Source: Paenibacillus doosanensis (GTDB taxonomy: Bacteria; Bacillota; Bacilli; Paenibacillales; NBRC-103111). Taken from it: a stretch of DNA of 64,000 nt. The stretch is from NCBI RefSeq assembly GCF_025060755.1, contig NZ_JANYUY010000025.1, positions 1-64,000 on the forward strand, given 5' to 3'. The notes under the pieces were generated by a model. It saw nothing but the letters and a program-made list of their open reading frames with translations, ran no database searches and had not been told where the DNA came from. The translations under genes were made by a program, and so were the position numbers. Positions 18,276 to 27,484 of the stretch are shown in pieces. Positions within the stretch are counted from its first letter, which is position 1. Each line of letters opens with the position of its first letter.

Positions 18276-18413
18276 AGGGTGAAAAAGCCAGCGAAGCGTT
18301 CGCCTTTGAAAACGGATTCTCTCTATGGGAATATGGGAAAATAATCCAAGTAATCCGATTTCAACGGCGGATGGAGGATCAACTGGAAGCCGCAGCGGAC
18401 TTTTCACCACCCT
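18276..18413. repeat. Inverted-repeat intergenic element with GCGAAGCGTTCGCC core
   Basis: AGGGTGA at the left pairs with TCACCACCCT at the right. The 18-nt core GCGAAGCGTTCGCCTTTG at 18291-18308 recurs exactly at 29578-29595. The core is itself a small hairpin. It separates the EEP and PHP genes. Probably a REP-like element. Confidence 0.55.
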
Positions 18414-18448
18414 TTTAGAGCAAATGGGAAGAAGAGGAGACAGGTCTT

Positions 18449-19759
18449 ATGGCAGAGCATCATACGGAAGCTACAGCCGGGGAGCACACGGTACGGCGCG
18501 TCATCCAACGCAGAATCGCCCCCGGCGAGCAGGGAGCCTATATCGAGATTCCGTTCGAAATGCCGGAACGGGCGGAGGAGCTGACCGTCGCTTATTCGGT
18601 CGAATCGTTCGGCGAGGCCAAAGCCGTCATTGACCTCGGCGTGCGGGATGCGGCAAGAGTCCGGGGCTGGAGCGGCGGCGCGCGCACCGGGTTTCGGATC
18701 GGCCTCGAACGGGCGACGCCGGGGTATATGCCCGGCAAGCTTGCGCCCGGCGCTTGGGCGGTGCTGCATAACGCCTACCGGGTGCCGGAGGAAGGCTGCG
18801 AAGTGATGGTTACGGTGACCGTCAGCTTGTCTGCGCCGCGCTGGCTGAAGGGGGATCTGCACGCGCATAGCGTGCACAGCGACGGCAAATATACGCTGGA
18901 GGACAATGCCGCGATTATGGAACGGCTCGGCTGCGACTTTATCGCGATGACCGATCATAACACATGCAGTCAAAATGAGGCTTACCCGCGCGGCGCGTCC
19001 GTCGTGATGATTCCGGGGATGGAGTTCACGACGAATTACGGCCACAGCAACTTTCTCGGCGTTGCCGATCCGCTGGACGATTTCCGCGTGAGCGATCAGG
19101 CCGATGTCAACGAGCGGCTGCGCACCGCCCGCGAGCGCGGGGCGCGGATCGTGCTGAACCATCCCCACTGCGAGTACTGTCCGTGGGAATGGGATTTCGA
19201 CGTCGACTACGATTGGGTCGAAGTGTGGAACGGCCCGTGGGCCGAGCGCAACGAGCGGGCGCTGCAGTGGTGGCAGCGGCAGCTGGCGAGCGGCCGCCGA
19301 TTGGTCGCGGTCGGAGGCAGCGACGTGCACCGCCCCGACCCGCACGTGCGGCACGCGATGCCGTGCACATGGGTGTACGCGGAGACGAGGACGGCGCAGG
19401 GGATTCTGGATGCCGCCGGCTGCGGGCATGTATGCTTGTCGTTCGCGCCGGACGGGCCGTTCCTGGAGCTGCGCTGCGGGCCGTACCGGACCGGGGACGC
19501 GGTTCCGGCGGGCGAGCGGGAGCAGGCGGGCTGCGTCGCGCTGCATGCGCGAGGCCTTCAGGCCGGAGACCTTGTGCGCTGGATCGGCGAGCAGGGGCTT
19601 GTGAAGGAGGAGACGTACGCGGCGGATGACGGCGATGCGGCCGCGCTAACGCTGGATGCGGCGGGGTTGAAGTTTTGCCGCGTCGAGGTGCGCAGGTATT
19701 TTGCCGAGGCGGGCCGGCTGCTGGTGGCTGCGCTGACGAACCCGATTTATTTCGATTGA
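18449..19759 (+). CDS. PHP-domain (CehA/McbA family) metallohydrolase
   Basis: A 436-residue protein. An N-terminal beta-rich domain (about 1-125) precedes a PHP phosphoesterase domain with motif I GDLHAHSVHSDG at about 133, then DHNTCSQNEAY, PGMEFTTNYGHSNFLGV, LNHPHCEY and GGSDVHRPDPH, which give the metal-binding His and Asp set. The CehA/McbA family includes phosphoesterases and carbaryl hydrolases. GAGGAGA lies before the ATG. Together with the EEP gene it suggests a phosphoester substrate for this operon, though no direct evidence exists. Codon use is noticeably GC-rich in the last third. Confidence 0.85.
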   Translation: MAEHHTEATAGEHTVRRVIQRRIAPGEQGAYIEIPFEMPERAEELTVAYSVESFGEAKAVIDLGVRDAARVRGWSGGARTGFRIGLERATPGYMPGKLAPGAWAVLHNAYRVPEEGCEVMVTVTVSLSAPRWLKGDLHAHSVHSDGKYTLEDNAAIMERLGCDFIAMTDHNTCSQNEAYPRGASVVMIPGMEFTTNYGHSNFLGVADPLDDFRVSDQADVNERLRTARERGARIVLNHPHCEYCPWEWDFDVDYDWVEVWNGPWAERNERALQWWQRQLASGRRLVAVGGSDVHRPDPHVRHAMPCTWVYAETRTAQGILDAAGCGHVCLSFAPDGPFLELRCGPYRTGDAVPAGEREQAGCVALHARGLQAGDLVRWIGEQGLVKEETYAADDGDAAALTLDAAGLKFCRVEVRRYFAEAGRLLVAALTNPIYFD

Positions 19760-19786
19760 AAATAGCAGTAGCATTATCGTTCGCCT

Positions 19787-19866
19787 AAAAAAGGCCATGC
19801 AGCAAGGAAGAACGGCACTGTCTGTAGAGTACAGAAGCCGTCCCTAATTGTGCCGCATGGCTTTAT
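19787..19866. terminator. Bidirectional terminator between convergent genes
   Basis: AAGGCCATGC pairs with GCATGGCTT across a nested hairpin (ACGGC...GCCGT with CTGTA/TACAG inside). A-rich on the left and T-bearing on the right, it can serve both the PHP gene and the convergent reductase. Confidence 0.7.
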
Positions 19867-19907
19867 GGCGTTCGAAGCGGGCGGGGCGGGAAGCTGTATG
19901 TGCCGGG

Positions 19908-20906
19908 TTATTCGTTATCCGAAGCGTCGGCAGCTTCGAGCGTATCCAGAGTGTCGCCCGTAACGTCGAAATCTCCTTTGATCCGGCCGGCCATCCGGTC
20001 GATCCGCTCCAAATCTCCGGGCTCCAGCGTGAGCTCCAGCGATTTTATATTTTCCAGCAAATAAGCCGGCCGTTTGGTTCCCGGTATCGGTACGATGTCA
20101 TGTCCTTGCCGCAGAATCCAGGCTAGCGCGACTTGCGCGGAAGTGGCGTCCTTTTCCCGGGCAATCTGCTCCAGTACGGAAACAAGCTCCAGATTATAGC
20201 GGAAGTTATCTCCTTGAAATCTGGAAAAATGACGCCGGATATCGTCCTCGGCGAAATCCTCGTACCGCTTGATCTGTCCGGACAAAAATCCTTTGCCGAG
20301 CGGACTGTAAGCTACGATACCGGTCCCCAGCTTGCGCGCCGCCGGAAGCAGCGCTTCGATCTCGCGGCTCCATAACGAATACTCCGATTGCAGCGCGGCG
20401 ATGGGATGAATGCGGCTCGCCCTTATCAGGGTATCCGCATCGACATTCGAGAGTCCAAGATAACGCACCTTCCCTTCCGTAACCAACTCGCTCATAGCGC
20501 CTACCGTTTCTTCGATAGGTACGTCCGGATCGGGCATATGCTGGTAATACAGATCGATATAATCCGTTCCCAGCCGGCGCAAGCTCGCTTCGGCCGCTTG
20601 CCTGACATATTCGGGCCGCCCGTTCATGCCGAGCACGCGGCCGTGCTGGTCGCGCATAACGCCGAACTTGGTCGCTATGATTGCTTCGGAGCGGCGGCCC
20701 CGGAGAGCCGCGCCCAGAAGGAGTTCATTCGAGCCGCCGACGCCGTACAGATCCGCCGTATCGAACATATGGATACCATGCTCCAGAGCTTGAAGAATGA
20801 CGGCTGCGGATTGCGTATCGTCGGCCGCGCCGTAAAATTCGGACATGCCCATGCAGCCGAGGCCGATGGCGGATACTTGCAGCGTTCCGAGATTTCTTGT
20901 CTGCAT
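19908..20906 (-). CDS. Aldo/keto reductase
   Basis: A 332-residue NADPH-dependent oxidoreductase of the AKR superfamily (YakC/AKR13-like). The TIM barrel begins [21 protein letters not shown]. Catalytic tetrad residues are visible: Asp in FDTADLYG, Tyr in DLYG, Lys in IATKFG and His in YYQHMPDP. The NADPH-binding tail is VPIPGTKR...LLENI. Start chosen at the ATG whose upstream AAAGGAGC is in position; the frame stays open for 70 codons further but with no family similarity. It reduces aldehydes or ketones; the physiological substrate is unknown. Confidence 0.92.
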   Translation of the reverse strand: MQTRNLGTLQVSAIGLGCMGMSEFYGAADDTQSAAVILQALEHGIHMFDTADLYGVGGSNELLLGAALRGRRSEAIIATKFGVMRDQHGRVLGMNGRPEYVRQAAEASLRRLGTDYIDLYYQHMPDPDVPIEETVGAMSELVTEGKVRYLGLSNVDADTLIRASRIHPIAALQSEYSLWSREIEALLPAARKLGTGIVAYSPLGKGFLSGQIKRYEDFAEDDIRRHFSRFQGDNFRYNLELVSVLEQIAREKDATSAQVALAWILRQGHDIVPIPGTKRPAYLLENIKSLELTLEPGDLERIDRMAGRIKGDFDVTGDTLDTLEAADASDNE

Positions 20907-21073
20907 AACGGTTGCTCCTTTTTTTATACGATTTGTGGCAGAGGCGTGTATTTGACTAAGCACTGGCCGCCCCGCGGAAGCGGCAGCTTCACTATAAAAG
21001 AAATGGATAAAAAAGAGTAGACTTTTTCTTTGGGATCGTTTATTCTGAGGATAGAGTGCGCCCCACGGGATAA

Positions 21074-21090
21074 ATGTAAAATTTTTACAT
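21074..21090. promoter_or_regulatory. 17-bp palindrome in the divergent intergenic region
   Basis: ATGTAAAATTTTTACAT is a perfect palindrome around one central base. It lies between the divergent aldo/keto reductase and LacI genes and resembles a repressor operator. The regulator cannot be named. Confidence 0.4.
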
Positions 21091-21100
21091 AATAAAATCA

Positions 21101-21138
21101 AGGCAATCATATGACTTCTTGTCATACGGTTGCCTTTT
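21101..21138 (+). terminator. Terminator-like hairpin in a divergent region
   Basis: AGGCAATCATATGAC pairs with GTCATACGGTTGCCT (two wobble pairs) around TTCTT, followed by TTTGTTGTT. No gene that it would end lies in the right orientation, so it may be an orphan left by a deletion or an attenuator. Confidence 0.5.
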
Positions 21139-21177
21139 GTTGTTGCGCTGATTCCGCCGGTTCAAGGAAAATTAGGG

Positions 21178-21225
21178 TAAGCGCTCACCTTGGCGTTTAC
21201 AGCGCTTGTCCTCATGTCGTATGAT
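21178..21225 (+). promoter_or_regulatory. Promoter and operator region of the second LacI gene
   Basis: TTTACA (21196-21201), an 18-base spacer and TATGAT (21220-21225) form a SigA promoter. AAGCGCTC at 21179 and CAGCGCTTG overlapping the -35 box resemble the AAGCGCTT operators of the iol operon, so autoregulation is plausible. Confidence 0.6.
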
Positions 21226-21285
21226 AGACAATAAAAACGTAAAGCATGAGCTTGTATTGTACGGAGAGCTTGAAAGGAGCAGCGA

Positions 21286-22290
21286 ATGAAGCCGACCATC
21301 TATGATGTCGCTCAAGCCGCCGGGGTTTCGATTGCAACGGTGTCGAAGGTGATTAACGGCACGGGCCGCATCAGCGATAAAACTAGAAAGCATGTTACGA
21401 ATATTATGGAGCAGCTGAAATATCAGCCGAGCATGGTGGCCTCCGCGCTGACCGGCAAAAGCACGTTTACCGTGGGACTCACGCTGCCCGATCTGGCGAA
21501 CCCGTTTTTTGCGGAAATTGCCCGGGCGGTGGAAGACCGGGGGCATGAGTACGGATTCAACGTGTTTATTTGCAGCACGGATAACGATCCCGACAGGGAG
21601 ATCAAATATTTCTCTTTGCTGACGCAAAAGCGGGTGGACGGCGTCATCGTGGCGACCCGTACGGAGAAGGATCTGTTTCTCAAGAAGCTGATTCAGCAGC
21701 ATGTGCCGATCACGCTGATTACCGGGGAAATGCCGGCGCTTGCCGTCGATACGGTGATGGTGGACGATTTTCTCGGCGGATACCAGGCGGGGAGCCATCT
21801 GACCGGTCTGGGGCATAGGCGCATTGCGATATTGGCGGAGGACGTGAACACGATGAGCAACCGAGAGCGGATTCGCGGCTGCAAGCAGGCGATGGCGGAG
21901 GCGGGCGTCGCCTCGGACGAGCGGCTGATCGCCGCCGGCGAATTTACCGTGGACAGCGGCAAGGAAGCGATGCGCCGGCTGCTTGAACTGGGCGAGCCGC
22001 CGACGGCCGTCTTCGCCTGCAACGACCTGCTCGCCATCGGCGCGATTCAAGCCGCCCGCGAGCGCGGTTTGCAGCTGCCGCGGCAGCTCTCGGTCGTCGG
22101 CTTCGACAACACGATTTTGGCGACGATCATCGATCCGCCGCTGACGACGGTAGCCCAGCCGATTCAGGAAATCGGCCGTCAGGCGATGGATTTGCTCATG
22201 CAGGAGATCAAGGGAGAGAAGTCGATGCGGCAGCGGGTCGTGCTGATGCCGGAACTGGTCGTCCGCGGCTCAACCGCGGCGTTGACGTAA
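21286..22290 (+). CDS. LacI-family transcriptional regulator
   Basis: A 334-residue regulator. HTH and hinge: TIYDVAQAAGVSIATVSKVING, then KYQPSMVASALTGK. The effector domain has VGLTLPDLANPFFAEIARAVED and VDGVIVATRTE. AAAGGAGC precedes the ATG. It stands alone, divergent from the aldo/keto reductase. Operator-like AAGCGCT elements occur in its promoter and in the iol operon 4 kb downstream, which makes it a candidate repressor of inositol catabolism in place of the DeoR-type IolR; this is inference only. Confidence 0.92.
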   Translation: MKPTIYDVAQAAGVSIATVSKVINGTGRISDKTRKHVTNIMEQLKYQPSMVASALTGKSTFTVGLTLPDLANPFFAEIARAVEDRGHEYGFNVFICSTDNDPDREIKYFSLLTQKRVDGVIVATRTEKDLFLKKLIQQHVPITLITGEMPALAVDTVMVDDFLGGYQAGSHLTGLGHRRIAILAEDVNTMSNRERIRGCKQAMAEAGVASDERLIAAGEFTVDSGKEAMRRLLELGEPPTAVFACNDLLAIGAIQAARERGLQLPRQLSVVGFDNTILATIIDPPLTTVAQPIQEIGRQAMDLLMQEIKGEKSMRQRVVLMPELVVRGSTAALT

Positions 22291-22448
22291 GGGATTCTGA
22301 CGCCGAAGCGGCCGTAACCTCATAGTGCGGTGGCTTAGGATGCGTGCGGCGAAAGGGCGGCAGCTTGTTTGGATCGCCACTCGTTATCCAATGCGATGAT
22401 GTGCGGGCCAGACCGGCGATGAGCAAGCTTGCCGCCGCCGTACCTGTA

Positions 22449-22541
22449 TTAACCGAGGTCGATCGTCATCTGCCTTAGCCGGCGGATGAAAGATTGTATC
22501 TTACGGACAGCCTGGTTCAGGCGGTCGGATTGCGGCTTCAT
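22449..22541 (-). CDS. Possible 30-residue small protein
   Basis: An ATG-started frame of 30 codons lies nine bases behind a perfect AGGAGG on the minus strand. The product is basic and predicted to be an amphipathic helix (NQAVRKIQSFIRRLRQM). It resembles nothing I can name with certainty; the IRRLRQM...DLG stretch faintly recalls the start of Spo0E-like phosphatases, but the rest of that family motif is absent. It sits opposite the leader of thrS. The SD is the main support. Confidence 0.4.
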   Translation of the reverse strand: MKPQSDRLNQAVRKIQSFIRRLRQMTIDLG

Positions 22542-22699
22542 GGGAAGGCACCTCCTAAGCGGTTATAGGTTACGGCATGAATGTGAAGCTTGTTTTTAGA
22601 ATACTATAACGGCCGGTGTTTGGGAATATTTACCTTCAATTTAAATTCTTATTGGATGGGGCTCGGCGCGGTTTCCATAAAATAAATTGTATGCCCCGC

Positions 22700-22728
22700 T
22701 TGACCTTTTCAAATTCGGTCCGTATAAT
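22700..22728 (+). promoter_or_regulatory. thrS promoter
   Basis: TTGACC (22700-22705), 17-base spacer, TATAAT (22723-22728). Transcription should start near 22735 and enter the T-box leader. Confidence 0.85.
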
Positions 22729-22734
22729 AATGAA

Positions 22735-23063
22735 CCAATATCATATTCAGGCGATGACCAAAGACATGGTTTCCTTCAAGGGCTGTCAGAGAGAGGAGGT
22801 TAGGTGCGAGCTCCTTCAGCGACCGGAAGCGTAAATTACCCCTTTGCAGCCGTGATGCCGAACCCTGCGGTCCCCCTGATTTGCAGCAGTAGGCACTACC
22901 GTCTCATCCGCGTTACCGGATGCTTGAGGAACTTGCACTTTTTATGCGCATGATTGCGGCAGCGTACGGGCGGCACGGCGGATAAAGTACAAGTTCGAAT
23001 CAGGGTGGAACCACGAGCTTGAACGCACTCGTCCCTTGGGAGAGATGCGTTTTTTTGCGTTCA
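22735..23063 (+). promoter_or_regulatory. T-box riboswitch (threonine) upstream of thrS
   Basis: The T-box core AGGGTGGAACCACG at 23002-23015 is followed by a terminator whose stem is AACGCACTC with GAGATGCGTT and a run of T (23041-23056). Stem I begins near 22786 with the AGAGAG kink-turn sequence and closes with GGCTG/CAGCC. ACC at 22838-22840 lies where the specifier codon is expected and encodes threonine, matching the downstream gene. Uncharged tRNA-Thr would stabilise the antiterminator and allow thrS expression. Confidence 0.92.
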
Positions 23064-23114
23064 CATATACAAGTGCGGTGAAAAAATCTTATCAAAATGA
23101 ACGGAGGCTATGCC

Positions 23115-25028
23115 ATGAGGATGAAAGTCACTTTGCCGGATGGAGCAGTTAAGGAGTTTGAACGGGGGACCACGATCGAGCAAGTGGCCGAATCCATCAG
23201 TTCAAGCTTGAAAAAGCAGGCCGTGGCAGGCAAGCTGAACGGCAGACTGGTCGATTTGAACCGGCCGATCGAGGAGGACAGCGAGGTGCAGATCGTTGTG
23301 CTGGACAGCCCCGAGGGGCTTGAAGTGTACCGGCACAGCACGGCGCATTTGATGGCGCAGGCGATCAAGCGGATTTACGGACAGAAGGCCGTGAAGCTCG
23401 GTATCGGACCGGTTATCGCGGACGGATTTTATTACGACATCGATATCGAGAAGCCGCTGTCGACGGACGATCTCGAAGCAATCGAGCGGGAGATGGAGCG
23501 GATTGCCGAGGAAAATCTGCCGATCGTCCGCCGCGAAGTGAGCCGGGAGGAAGCGATCCGCACGTTCGAGGAGCTGAGCGACCCGCTGAAGCTGGAGCTG
23601 ATTCGCGATTTGCCGGAGGATTCGGAGATCTCGATATACGATCAAGGGGAGTTTTTCGACTTGTGCCGCGGGCCGCATCTGCCGTCGACAGGCCGGATTA
23701 AAGCCTTCAAGCTGCAAAACGTAGCCGGCGCTTATTGGCGCGGCGATTCGAACAACAAGATGCTGCAGCGCATTTACGGAACGGCTTTCCCTAAGAAAGC
23801 CCAGCTGGAGGAGCATCTGCATCTGCTGGAAGAGGCGAAGAAGCGCGACCACCGCAAGCTCGGCAAGGAGCTTCAGCTCTTTATGTTCTCGGAGGAGGCG
23901 CCGGGCATGCCGTTTTACTTGCCCAAAGGGATGGCGATCCGCACGCAGCTGGAAGACTATTCCCGGGAGATGCAGCAGAAGCACGACTACGACGAGGTCC
24001 GCACGCCGTTCATGATGAACCAGAGGCTGTGGGAGCAGTCGGGGCATTGGGATCACTACCATGAAAACATGTACTTTACGGAAGTCGACGATACGAGATT
24101 TGCGCTCAAGCCGATGAACTGCCCGGGGCATATGCTTATTTTCAAAAACAGCCTGCATTCGTACCGCGAGCTGCCGATCCGGATTTCGGAGTTCGGCCAA
24201 GTACATCGGCATGAATATTCCGGCGCTTTGAACGGGATGATGCGCGTGCGCACGTTCTGCCAAGACGACGCGCATTTGTTCGTGCGGCCGGATCAGATCG
24301 AAGAAGAGATCGGCCGCGTCATCGCGCTGATCGACCGGATGTACGCCGTCTTCGGCTTTGCGTACAGAATCGAGCTGTCTACGCGCCCCGACGACTCGAT
24401 GGGTTCGGAGGAGCTGTGGCAGCAAGCGGAAACGTCGCTGCGGAACGTGCTTGAGCACCGCGGCATCGAGTACCGTTTGAACGAAGGCGACGGCGCGTTC
24501 TACGGGCCGAAGATCGACTTTCATATTCTCGATGCGATCGGACGCAGCTGGCAGTGCGGGACGATCCAGCTCGATTTCCAGATGCCGGAGAAATTCGATT
24601 TGAGCTATATCGGCGAAGACAATCAGAAGCATAGACCGGTGGTCATTCACCGGGCGATATACGGCTCGATCGACCGGTTTATCGGCATTTTGACGGAGCA
24701 TTTCAGCGGGGCGTTCCCGGTGTGGCTGGCGCCGGTTCAGGCGAAGCTGCTGCCCGTGTCCGACAATTACATCGATTATGCGCTGCAGGTGAAAAAACGG
24801 CTGGAAGACGCCGGTATACGCGTCGAGGTCGATGTCCGCAGCGAGAAGCTCGGTTACAAAATCCGCGAGGCCCAACTGGAGAAGGTGCCGTACATGCTCG
24901 TGCTCGGGGAAAGCGAGAAGCAGAGCGGGCAAGCCGCGGTCCGGGGCCGCATTGGCGGCGATCTCGGTGCGATGAGTATCGGGCAGTTCATAGAACGGAT
25001 TAGCGCCGAAGCGGCAAGCAAACAGTAA
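23115..25028 (+). CDS. thrS: Threonyl-tRNA synthetase
   Basis: A 637-residue class II synthetase. Domains in order: TGS (1-60), second additional/editing domain (about 60-225, with HSTAHLMAQA and the Cys-containing DLCRGPH motif), catalytic core (about 240-535; MNCPGHM, RISEFGQVHRHE, RVRTFCQDDAHLF, with Cys/His zinc ligands) and anticodon-binding domain (about 540-637). It charges tRNA-Thr with threonine and edits Ser-tRNA-Thr. GGAGG seven bases before ATG 23115 sets the start; an in-frame ATG at 23097 lacks a site. Controlled by the T-box immediately upstream. Confidence 0.98.
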   Translation: MRMKVTLPDGAVKEFERGTTIEQVAESISSSLKKQAVAGKLNGRLVDLNRPIEEDSEVQIVVLDSPEGLEVYRHSTAHLMAQAIKRIYGQKAVKLGIGPVIADGFYYDIDIEKPLSTDDLEAIEREMERIAEENLPIVRREVSREEAIRTFEELSDPLKLELIRDLPEDSEISIYDQGEFFDLCRGPHLPSTGRIKAFKLQNVAGAYWRGDSNNKMLQRIYGTAFPKKAQLEEHLHLLEEAKKRDHRKLGKELQLFMFSEEAPGMPFYLPKGMAIRTQLEDYSREMQQKHDYDEVRTPFMMNQRLWEQSGHWDHYHENMYFTEVDDTRFALKPMNCPGHMLIFKNSLHSYRELPIRISEFGQVHRHEYSGALNGMMRVRTFCQDDAHLFVRPDQIEEEIGRVIALIDRMYAVFGFAYRIELSTRPDDSMGSEELWQQAETSLRNVLEHRGIEYRLNEGDGAFYGPKIDFHILDAIGRSWQCGTIQLDFQMPEKFDLSYIGEDNQKHRPVVIHRAIYGSIDRFIGILTEHFSGAFPVWLAPVQAKLLPVSDNYIDYALQVKKRLEDAGIRVEVDVRSEKLGYKIREAQLEKVPYMLVLGESEKQSGQAAVRGRIGGDLGAMSIGQFIERISAEAASKQ

Positions 25029-25042
25029 CAAAGCGAAGTCCG

Positions 25043-25081
25043 AAGCACCCTTTTCGCCTATGCGGGAGGGTGCTTTTTTTA
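25043..25081 (+). terminator. Rho-independent terminator of thrS
   Basis: AAGCACCC and GGGTGCTT pair across a 17-base loop, then seven T residues. The second dispersed repeat begins two bases after it. Confidence 0.9.
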
Positions 25082-25082
25082 A

Positions 25083-25262
25083 TGTTTAGGAAATGATGCA
25101 CAGCCCAGAGGAATTGTTAGACGCCGATCCAGCTTAGGCTGGATGCGGACGGAATAAGCTTCAGTGCATCACGTCACTACCCTGGAAATTACTCTTGGTA
25201 CCCCATTTCCATTGTCTGTGGTGCCGCGTCGGCGGCATGGATGGCTTTTGGGGGATTTGTTC
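25083..25262. repeat. Dispersed repeat, copy 2 (180 bp, variant)
   Basis: Same left end (TGTTTAGGAAATGATGCACAG) and central hairpin as copy 1. It lacks about 57 bases near the left end and carries an extra segment at the right (ACCCTGGAAATTACTCTTGG onward) with hairpin TGCCGC-GTCG-GCGGCA, ending GGGGGATTTGTTC. The right part matches 57344-57448 almost exactly. Again it sits directly behind a terminator. Confidence 0.8.
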
Positions 25263-25295
25263 TGTCATGACGATAAAGAAAGGCCTAATTTCTCA

Positions 25296-25424
25296 TTGAC
25301 AACGAACCTGATTATGGTATAAATTTGAACTAAGGGAAAGCGCTTAACCTGATGGAGTTCGATTTTCATTATTTTCAAGAATGTTTACTGTCGTTATGCA
25401 ATATATTGTTTAGGTGAAGCGCTT
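25296..25424 (+). promoter_or_regulatory. iol operon promoter with two AAGCGCTT operators
   Basis: TTGACA (25296-25301), a 16-base spacer and TATAAA (25318-25323) form the promoter. Two operator-like sites follow: GAAAGCGCTTAAC (core 25338-25345) and GAAGCGCTTAAT (core 25417-25424). A third perfect site lies at 28428-28439. They fit a LacI-family repressor or CcpA (cre-like). Confidence 0.75.
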
Positions 25425-25450
25425 AATTTAACAAGGCGGAGGAGCGGTTT

Positions 25451-27316
25451 ATGAAAACGGTCACATTAACGATGGCCCAGGCGTTGCTTCAGTTTTTGAA
25501 TAACCAGTACATCGAAATCGACGGTACCGAGCACAAAATGTTCAAGGGCGTTATGGGGATTTTCGGCCACGGCAACGTGACGGGGCTCGGCCAGGCGCTT
25601 GAGCAGTACAAGGATGAAATAACGTTTATTCAAGGGAAAAACGAGCAGGGTATGGCTCATGCTGCAATCGCTTACGCAAAGCAGAAAAACCGGCTGGAGA
25701 TGTTCGCCTGCACGTCGTCGATCGGGCCGGGCGCGCTTAATATGGTTACCGCTGCAGGCGTAGCTACGGTGAACCGGATTCCTCTGCTGCTCTTGCCCGG
25801 GGATGTATTTGCCAGCCGGCAGCCCGATCCGGTGCTCCAGCAGGTGGAGTATCCGCTGGATTATACGGTGACGGCGAACGACGCGTTCAAGCCGGTGAGC
25901 AAATATTGGGACCGCATCAATCGTCCCGAGCAGCTGATGACGGCTGCGCTCCAGGCGATGCGCGTGCTCGCCGATCCGGCGGAGACGGGGGCCGTCACGC
26001 TGTGCCTGCCGCAGGATGTGCAGTGTGAAGCCTACGACTATCCGGCGGAATTTCTGGCCAAGCGGGTCCATCATATCGACCGCAAGCCCGCGGCGGCGTC
26101 GGCTGTCGCCCGCGCGGCGGAGCTGATCCGCGGCAAGAAGCGGCCGCTGATCGTGTGCGGAGGCGGCGTTCACTACTCGCTCGCCACCGAGGAGCTGAGG
26201 CAGTTCGCGGAAGCGTTCCGCATCCCCGTAACCGAGACGCAGGCAGGCAAAAGCGCGATCTCCTGGCAGCATCCGCTTAGCTTCGGCGGCGTCGGGGTAA
26301 CGGGAACGCTGGCGGCGAACCGGCTGGCGGCTGAGGCCGATCTGATCATCGGCGTAGGGACGCGGATGTCCGACTTCTCTACGGCGTCGAAGACGGCGTT
26401 TTCCCGGGAGGGCGTCGAGTTTCTGAATATCAATGTAAGCGGGCTGGACGCTTACAAGCTGGACGGCACTTATGTGACGGCCGATGCCCGCGAGGCGCTG
26501 CAGGCGATTGCTGCGGAGCTTAAGGCGCAAGGCTATGCTTCGGCTTACAGTCCGGAGGAGCTGTCCGATTGGAAGCGGGAGTGGGACGGTGAAGTCGACC
26601 GGCTGTATAGTATCGAACGGGCGGACGGCTTGGCGCAAACCCGCGTGCTGGGAGAAATCAACGGCTTCCTTGGTGAACGCGACGTTATCGTCTGCGCCGC
26701 GGGCAGTCTGCCGGGCGACCTGCACCGCGTCTGGAGAACGACGCAGCCGAAGACGTATCATATGGAATACGGTTTCTCCTGCATGGGCTATGAGGTCGCC
26801 GGCGCTTTCGGCATTAAGCTGGCCGAGCCGGACCGCGAAGTATACGCTTTGGTCGGCGACGGCAGCTATCTGATGCTTCATTCGGAGCTGGTGACGAGCC
26901 TGCAGGAAGGACGGAAGATTACGATTGTGCTGTTCGACAATCATGGTTTCCAATGCATTCATAACTTGCAGCGGGGACACGGCAGCGGCAGCTTCGGCAA
27001 TGAATTCCGCTCTCGCTCGGAGGAGACGGCGCAGCTGAGCGGCGATTATATGCCGATTGATTTTGCGGCGCATGCCCGCAGTCTCGGGGCCAAGTCGTAT
27101 TCGGCGCGAACGGTGGAAGAGCTGCGGGATGCGCTGGAGAAAGCCAAAGGAGAGCAGGTCACGACCCTGATCGATATTAAAGTGCTGCCGGGCACCAATA
27201 CGGACGGCTACGAATCGTGGTGGCATGTAGGGGTGGCCGAAGTATCCGAGATGGACGGCGTGAAGCGGTCTTACGAGGAGCTGCAGGCAAAATTGAGCAC
27301 GGTGCCCAAATGGTAA
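25451..27316 (+). CDS. iolD: 3D-(3,5/4)-trihydroxycyclohexane-1,2-dione acylhydrolase
   Basis: A 621-residue thiamine-diphosphate enzyme of myo-inositol catabolism that opens the ring of trihydroxycyclohexane-dione to 5-deoxy-D-glucuronate. The N-terminal PYR domain carries the catalytic Glu in [15 protein letters not shown]; the central domain has [14 protein letters not shown]; the C-terminal PP domain has the ThDP motif [13 protein letters not shown]...[19 protein letters not shown] lies before the ATG. First gene of the operon; 168 bases without a gene separate it from iolE. Confidence 0.95.
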   Translation: MKTVTLTMAQALLQFLNNQYIEIDGTEHKMFKGVMGIFGHGNVTGLGQALEQYKDEITFIQGKNEQGMAHAAIAYAKQKNRLEMFACTSSIGPGALNMVTAAGVATVNRIPLLLLPGDVFASRQPDPVLQQVEYPLDYTVTANDAFKPVSKYWDRINRPEQLMTAALQAMRVLADPAETGAVTLCLPQDVQCEAYDYPAEFLAKRVHHIDRKPAAASAVARAAELIRGKKRPLIVCGGGVHYSLATEELRQFAEAFRIPVTETQAGKSAISWQHPLSFGGVGVTGTLAANRLAAEADLIIGVGTRMSDFSTASKTAFSREGVEFLNINVSGLDAYKLDGTYVTADAREALQAIAAELKAQGYASAYSPEELSDWKREWDGEVDRLYSIERADGLAQTRVLGEINGFLGERDVIVCAAGSLPGDLHRVWRTTQPKTYHMEYGFSCMGYEVAGAFGIKLAEPDREVYALVGDGSYLMLHSELVTSLQEGRKITIVLFDNHGFQCIHNLQRGHGSGSFGNEFRSRSEETAQLSGDYMPIDFAAHARSLGAKSYSARTVEELRDALEKAKGEQVTTLIDIKVLPGTNTDGYESWWHVGVAEVSEMDGVKRSYEELQAKLSTVPKW

Positions 27317-27484
27317 AGCGGTCGGGATAAGAGGATGGTCGGCGATCGGCAGAGGTTTCCGCAAGCAGAAGTCTCTATCGACCCGACCGCAGGACGCCAA
27401 TCGATCGTCACATTTCTTAGAAACGTGAAACAGTGCGGACGCGGTTCGCCCGCGGTTGCCAATCAAAGAGAGGAGCCTTTTTCC

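Noticed and set aside
23202-25031. 609-codon open frame antisense to thrS
   Set aside because: A shadow of the strongly supported thrS gene; no start signal and biased composition.
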